Shown here in pieces: positions 6,998 through 7,420 of a stretch of DNA of 7,420 nucleotides (within the stretch, counting starts at the first letter, position 1; each line of letters opens with the position of its first letter). Both the position numbers and the translations under genes were made by a program. The DNA is from Candidatus Zhuqueibacterota bacterium (GTDB lineage Bacteria > SM23-31 > B21-G16): contig QNDJ01000064.1 in assembly GCA_003644825.1 (NCBI GenBank), positions 1-7,420 on the forward strand, read 5' to 3'. Below the pieces are notes generated by a model. It searched no databases. It was not told the DNA's origin and saw only the letters and a list, made by a program, of their open reading frames with translations.

Positions 6998-7164
6998 GAA
7001 AGGAACATCGAATTTCGCCGATTTAATGAATTTTAGTTTTTAAGGAAACAACGAATTACACGGATTTATCTAATTGTATATAAAAAGATTCTTTTATGAA
7101 ATTTGATTTGTTAAAAATCTGATGTTATTGTAACAGATTCATAATTAAAGAAGTAAAATACAGC

Positions 7165-7203
7165 TGTCATTGCGAGCCCCTATATGGGGCGTGGCAATCT
7201 TTT
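7165..7203 (+). repeat. Element B, forward; core GCCCC-TATAT-GGGGC
   Basis: Counterpart of the copy at 6198 with the same outer halves; the core sequence differs, yet five perfect stem pairs remain. Confidence 0.8.
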
Positions 7204-7253
7204 AATCTAATAGAGATAAACTGTGCTATAGCTCATTTTTTACGTGTTTTTTT

Positions 7254-7277
7254 AGGTCAGGCATGGATGCCTGACCT
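7254..7277. repeat. Hairpin element A, copy 4 (A-T version, extended stem)
   Basis: AGGTCAGGCAT and ATGCCTGACCT form a longer perfect stem around a two-base loop, because the usual aggga loop reads atgga here. It corresponds to the copy at 6284. Confidence 0.78.
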
Positions 7278-7350
7278 AAAGCTTCGTTTAATTTCATCTT
7301 TAGAACGAGTACTCGCTTGTAAATATTTCTAACATAGTCAGGAGATTATT

Positions 7351-7381
7351 TTTACCCGTACGGGGCTCGCAATGACAGGTA
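7351..7381 (-). repeat. Element B, reversed, short form
   Basis: Same sequence as the short form at 6381-6410, directly preceding unit 3. Confidence 0.7.
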
Positions 7382-7384
7382 TGT

Positions 7385-7420
7385 TAACAGTCAGGCAGGG
7401 ATGCCTGACCTACGGTTTTG
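7385..7420. repeat. Start of tandem macro-repeat unit 3 (cut by window edge)
   Basis: The last 36 bases repeat the opening of unit 2 exactly (taacagtcaggc through the acggttttg that follows hairpin A), 971 bp after 6414. The array therefore continues to the right and its copy number is unknown. Confidence 0.85.
7390..7409. repeat. Hairpin element A, copy 5 (A-T version)
   Basis: Identical to the copy opening unit 2; it opens unit 3. Confidence 0.78.

Larger units (their letters stand above)
6414..7384. repeat. Tandem macro-repeat unit 2 (971 bp)
   Basis: This is the second copy, same orientation and element order as 5431-6413, about 12 bp shorter through small indels. Its landmarks lie 968-983 bp after their partners, for example D at 6693 and 6823, G at 6877, B at 7165 and A at 7254. 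The segment from about 6460 to 6530 is largely unlike its counterpart in unit 1. Like unit 1, it has stops in all frames and no recognisable gene. Confidence 0.93.

Noticed and set aside
5431-7420. CRISPR array
   Set aside because: The direct repeat is nearly 1 kb long with no regular short repeat-spacer alternation and no cas gene in view.
5431-7420. Insertion sequence or transposon
   Set aside because: No transposase-like frame and no single pair of terminal inverted repeats bounds the unit; a non-autonomous element remains possible for B or C.
5114-7420. tRNA or rRNA genes in the gene-free half
   Set aside because: I saw no cloverleaf with a T-arm GTTCRA motif and no rRNA signature; the hairpins present are simple inverted repeats.

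Overview
The window is an AT-rich bacterial fragment in two contrasting halves: a compact minus-strand operon (about 1-5113) and a gene-free, repeat-packed stretch (about 5114-7420). The large gene encodes a two-headed ATPase of the BadF/BcrA/HgdC activator type fused to 2-hydroxyacyl-CoA-dehydratase-like modules. Such oxygen-sensitive iron-sulfur enzymes occur in strict anaerobes, so the host is probably an anaerobe. I cannot place the phylum from this sequence alone.

Minus-strand operon. Transcription runs leftward from near 5113. First comes the 1405-residue activase/dehydratase fusion (5113 to 896). Its stop codon overlaps by four bases (ATGA) the start of a family 2 glycosyltransferase, which begins at 899 and runs off the left edge of the window, so about 299 codons are visible. 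The two genes are probably translationally coupled, although their predicted biochemistry has no obvious link.

Intergenic leader, 5114-5430. It holds the Shine-Dalgarno of the activase, a weak promoter candidate and one stray copy of a small hairpin element (here called C) that recurs in the array to the right.

Repeat array, 5431-7420. No gene is convincing. Two complete units of 983 and 971 bp lie head to tail, and a third begins at 7385 and is cut by the window edge. Each unit is a mosaic of short hairpin-forming elements in a fixed order, here named A (gtcrggc...gcctgac), B (tgtcattgcgag...gcaatctttt), C (gctcc...ggagcgatatg), D (ccagaat...attctgg) and G (ctcaagct...agcttgag). Several elements vary in sequence between copies while keeping self-complementarity. 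The order B-, C+, C+, D, D, G, C-, C-, B+ is close to mirror-symmetric, so a single strand of one unit could fold into a nested structure. This array is the most unusual part of the window. It could be an inert amplified cluster of dispersed intergenic repeats or a structured functional locus, and the sequence alone does not decide between these.
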